Made by a program: the position numbers and the translations under genes. A stretch of 64,000 nucleotides of DNA from Camelus bactrianus. Taxonomy: Eukaryota; Chordata; Mammalia; Artiodactyla; Camelidae. The first letter of the stretch is position 1, and every line of letters begins with the position of its first letter. The notes beneath the pieces were generated by a model. That model saw only the letters and a program-made list of their open reading frames with translations. It ran no database searches and was not told the DNA's origin. Positions 61,330-64,000 of this stretch are shown here, piece by piece. The stretch lies in contig NC_133545.1 in the NCBI RefSeq assembly GCF_048773025.1, positions 10,682,001 through 10,746,000 of the forward strand, in the 5' to 3' direction.

Positions 61330-61341
61330 GCCCCCTGTCCC
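61330..61341 (-). CDS. TRBD1: T cell receptor beta diversity 1
   Basis: 12-nt D segment GGGACAGGGGGC, the same as human TRBD1. 5' RSS: heptamer CACAACG (61342-61348, plus strand), 12-bp spacer, nonamer ACAAAAACG (61361-61369). 3' RSS: heptamer CACCGTG (61323-61329), 23-bp spacer, and nonamer GGTTTTTGT (61291-61299), which is perfect. All three frames are open. The 3' RSS begins with the AP-1 motif TGATTCA (61318-61324), and the 5' RSS spacer contains TATAAAG. Confidence 0.95.
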
Positions 61342-61480
61342 CACAACGTTACAGCTTTATACAAAAACGGCCCCTCCCATGGGCCCGCCCCTCGGAGTCG
61401 GAGTCGGGGTCTGGGAGAAACCACCAGAGCAGCTGCCCCTTTGAGGGCATTGGAGGGCGAGGAGGTGACGTCAGCGCCCC
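61342..61480 (-). promoter_or_regulatory. Candidate D1 promoter (PD-beta-1)
   Basis: Read on the minus strand, TATAAAG (61355-61361) lies inside the 12-bp RSS spacer just upstream of TRBD1. GC-rich sequence, including GGGCGGG-type Sp1 sites, spans 61375-61400. A full palindromic CRE, TGACGTCA, is at 61466-61473, about 125 bp upstream of D1. An E-box CAGCTG lies near 61428. The D-beta-1 promoter in human and mouse lies directly 5' of D1 and drives germline transcription before recombination. The motifs are seen; activity is inferred. Confidence 0.6.
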
Positions 61481-64000
61481 TGCGAGGGGGAGAGGGTAGG
61501 AACCAGGCCCCCCAGCCCCTGCCCCGTGCCCTTGCATCAAGACGGTGTGTTTTCCCTGGTGCCCGCCCCTCTACACAGTTGTCGCCCACTGTAGCAGCCC
61601 CTTTCCACCCTGGGTCTGCCCCTGAGACTGGTCACTAGAGGTCATGCCTTTCACCCAAGAATGGGATCCCTCAGTACCCAGACTCTGCCCTTTGGCCCAA
61701 TTCTGAACCTCCAGGGTGATCTGGGAAGAAGTAACTACGAGCTACACAGAGGCAGGGCTTTCCCAGGGGTAGATACAGTGCTGAGGGCTGAGAGCTGTGT
61801 CTCTAACCAGGTGTGAGGAAAGGGAGGACCACGTGTGTCGCCCGCTGGCCTCTCTCCTCACTGTGGACCTCAGACATCAGAGTTCAGGGAAGGGAGCTGG
61901 GGGAGAGGACAGCGAAGTGGATGAATACAGCCTCAGGGACGTTCAAAGCGAAGCGCATGGCCACGTGATTGCCATCAAGGTCTCCTCCCGCTTTTCCCTG
62001 AGGGGCAGAAACATTTCACATGTTTGATGGGTATTTCATTTTCCCTGCACTAGATGACCTTGAGATTGAACCTCCAGTGTGTGGCCTCAACCTCATTTCA
62101 CTAGATGGTGCTTCCTTTTGCTGCCTTTCAAACTATGACTTAAAATCTAGAGGGAGAAAAAGAGACCAACTTGCCTACGTAATGATAACACACTTACAGG
62201 GGAAAACGTACGCAGAATCAAAAGACAAATAACAACATGGGAGAAACGTGAGCAGTTCTCACCCTAAGGGCTGATCTCCCCATCATGATGAACTCCTAGA
62301 GATCAATAAGGAAATAATCCAGCAGCTCAATTAAACCAGCAAAGAACAGAGGCTCAGAAATAAGATCCAAATGCGCTTAAGCCACAGAAAGACACTTGCA
62401 GTGATAGATACAAACTAAAACTGCATTGAAACGTTGCTTTTCACCAACTTGATTGACAACACTGAATTATGGAAGACCATTCTTTTTTGGCTAGTTGCTG
62501 GTGAAATACATTGATTGCTGGTAGGAGTGCGAGATAATGCGACCCTTTATAGGAGCAATTTGGAAACATCCATAAAACCTACAAATGTGCCTCCTGTTTC
62601 ACCCAGCAATCCCACCTGTGGGAATTTATCCTGTAATCACACTTGCATACAAATGAAAAAAATGTGGGTAAAATATTTGCATTGTTTGGAATAGCAGAAA
62701 GACTGGGAAACCCTTAAGTGCCCATCAGTAAGAAATTGGATAAATAAATTGTGATACATTCACAAATCAGAATGTTCTTCAGTGCTGAAAAAGAATGAAA
62801 ATGTTTCATATTGCTATGGAAAGCTTAATACTGTTAATTGGATAAAAGCAAGCTATAAAATAATGTTCCTGTACCTGCTACCTTTGTCTAACAAAGGGGG
62901 AAAATAAGAATTATACTTTTGTTTGCTTGATGCTACATAAACAGTGGAAGGTTACAAAGAGATGGATAAAAGAGATTACCTGTTAAGAATGAGTGGAGGA
63001 GGCAGAAGCAGAGTGTAAGTCAAATAAACATTTCTCAGTATCAACTTTATCGTGTTTTGATTTTTGAACCGTGCGGCTTTATTATCTATTTAAAATTAAA
63101 CTGAATAAAATTTTAAAAGAAAAATAACAATAAAGCACTGCTTTAAGTAATTTTAAAATCTGCTACTGAAAAAAAACCCTACATGTTTTATTAACAAAGT
63201 TATTCTTTTTTTCCAGAGAAGATCAGTTTATGCAAGCAGTTGTTTTATGGTCCTGAATTTGCATACCGAGTCTCTGATCAACTAGGGAGCTTGTGAAAAA
63301 TACGTATTTCTGAGTAGTCCCCAGGATATTTTGAGTTAAAAATCTCTAGGGTTGGGTTTATTAATTTATGTGTAAATAAACAATTAGCAGGGAATTACCC
63401 TGGGTATTTCTACTTCAGCACCAGGGGACCCACTTCTTGTCCCCAGGAGGAGAAGGGCAGGTGTCGGGTGCTAAGAAGAGCAGGGAGCTATCTGGTGGTG
63501 CTACGAGCTGGCTGCAACCACAGGGCTCGCAGTATTTACAGGAAAAGGGGAAAGGGGCTACAGTCTTTATTTAACCCAGGCCTGGTGACAGATCTCACAG
63601 TGCTCTACCATAGCCCGAATAAAAGTTCATTGATCGCTTTTATCAGTTGGAAAGTGGCAAGACCACTTCCTTGCTCCTCTTCCACAATGAGGACCACTCT
63701 CATCAATGCGGTGACTCACTTTGATCTTGCACCATGATTTTCCCATCTTATTTATGCACATTTTTCACCTGACAGTAATTTACTCCTTAAGTGGTTTCCT
63801 TTGACCAGCTAGCTGGGGACCCTCATCCCAACTGGCCTTACAAAGAATAATACTTCCCTGTCTTGGTTCCACTACTTTTAACCCTGCTGGGGTTTGTCCC
63901 AGCTTTGCCACTACTCTGTCATACTCTCAGCCGCCTGAGTGTACGCGAAGGCTTGTTTATTTTTCCCTGTAAAAGGAGTTTAGACCGGATAGGCAGGGAC
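61481..64000. other. Region upstream of D1
   Basis: No gene recognised. In human the trypsinogen genes lie between the V genes and D1; no trypsin exon (GDSGGP or IVGGY motifs) is seen in the 2.5 kb present here. Most of 62150-63020 is an old LINE-1 relic. Confidence 0.55.
62150..63020 (+). mobile_element. Ancient LINE-1 (L1M-type) relic
   Basis: 'cacccagcaatcccacctgt' near 62600 and 'aagtgcccatcagtaagaaa' near 62717 are an old LINE-1 3' region in plus orientation. Highly decayed; edges approximate. Confidence 0.65.

Noticed and set aside
61481-64000. Trypsinogen (PRSS) gene upstream of D1
   Set aside because: Expected in this part of the locus, but no GDSGGP, IVGGY or other trypsin exon motif is visible before the window ends.

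Overview
The window is mammalian germline DNA carrying the 3' part of a T cell receptor beta (TRB) locus, read in reverse: the D, J and C segments lie on the minus strand and the inverted TRBV30 lies on the plus strand. A camelid is the best guess. There are three tandem D-J-C cassettes, an arrangement known from even-toed ungulates including camels, whereas human and mouse have two. There is also a tRNA-derived SINE of the camelid (Vic) type at about 15.55-15.65 kb. The assignment rests on recognition, not on a database search.

Layout by coordinate. 1-24.9 kb: no gene recognised; LINE-1 pieces, MIRs, MLT1-type LTR fossils, the camelid SINE and simple repeats. 24.90-25.62 kb: TRBV30, two exons, intact, with a 23-bp-spacer recombination signal (RSS). 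25.6-36.0 kb: the C-to-V30 interval; it holds a strong CTCF-like motif (26.54 kb) and a dense cluster of E-box, RUNX, ETS-RUNX and GATA motifs at 28.9-29.25 kb, my candidate for the TRB enhancer (E-beta). 36.0-41.7 kb: the 3'-most cassette (called cluster 3 here): TRBC, six J, one D. 45.5-52.2 kb: the middle cassette (cluster 2): TRBC, seven J, one D. 54.9-61.37 kb: the 5'-most cassette (cluster 1): TRBC, six J, one D. 61.4-64 kb: the D1 promoter region, then an old LINE-1 relic; no trypsinogen gene is reached. Cluster numbers are positional (5' to 3' in transcription); some ungulate nomenclatures call the middle cassette 3 and the last one 2.

How it works together. RAG joins D (12-bp RSS on its 5' side, 23-bp on its 3' side) to J (12-bp RSS) and then V (23-bp RSS) to D; the J donor site is spliced to TRBC exon 1. 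TRBV30 joins by inversion. Each TRBC has the standard four exons (393, 18, 107 and 21 coding nt) and all three encode the same extracellular and transmembrane protein; only the cytoplasmic tail differs (VKKKDS in cluster 3, VKRKDS in clusters 1 and 2).

Most interesting observations: the middle cassette is a hybrid whose 5' part (D, J, intron) matches cluster 3 and whose 3' part (introns 1-3, exon 4, 3'UTR, downstream) matches cluster 1, with the switch confined to about 130 bp around the start of exon 1; cluster 3 has lost a J because its J-3 and J-4 have fused inside the coding segment; and near-identical and diverged tracts alternate between cassettes, the signature of repeated gene conversion.
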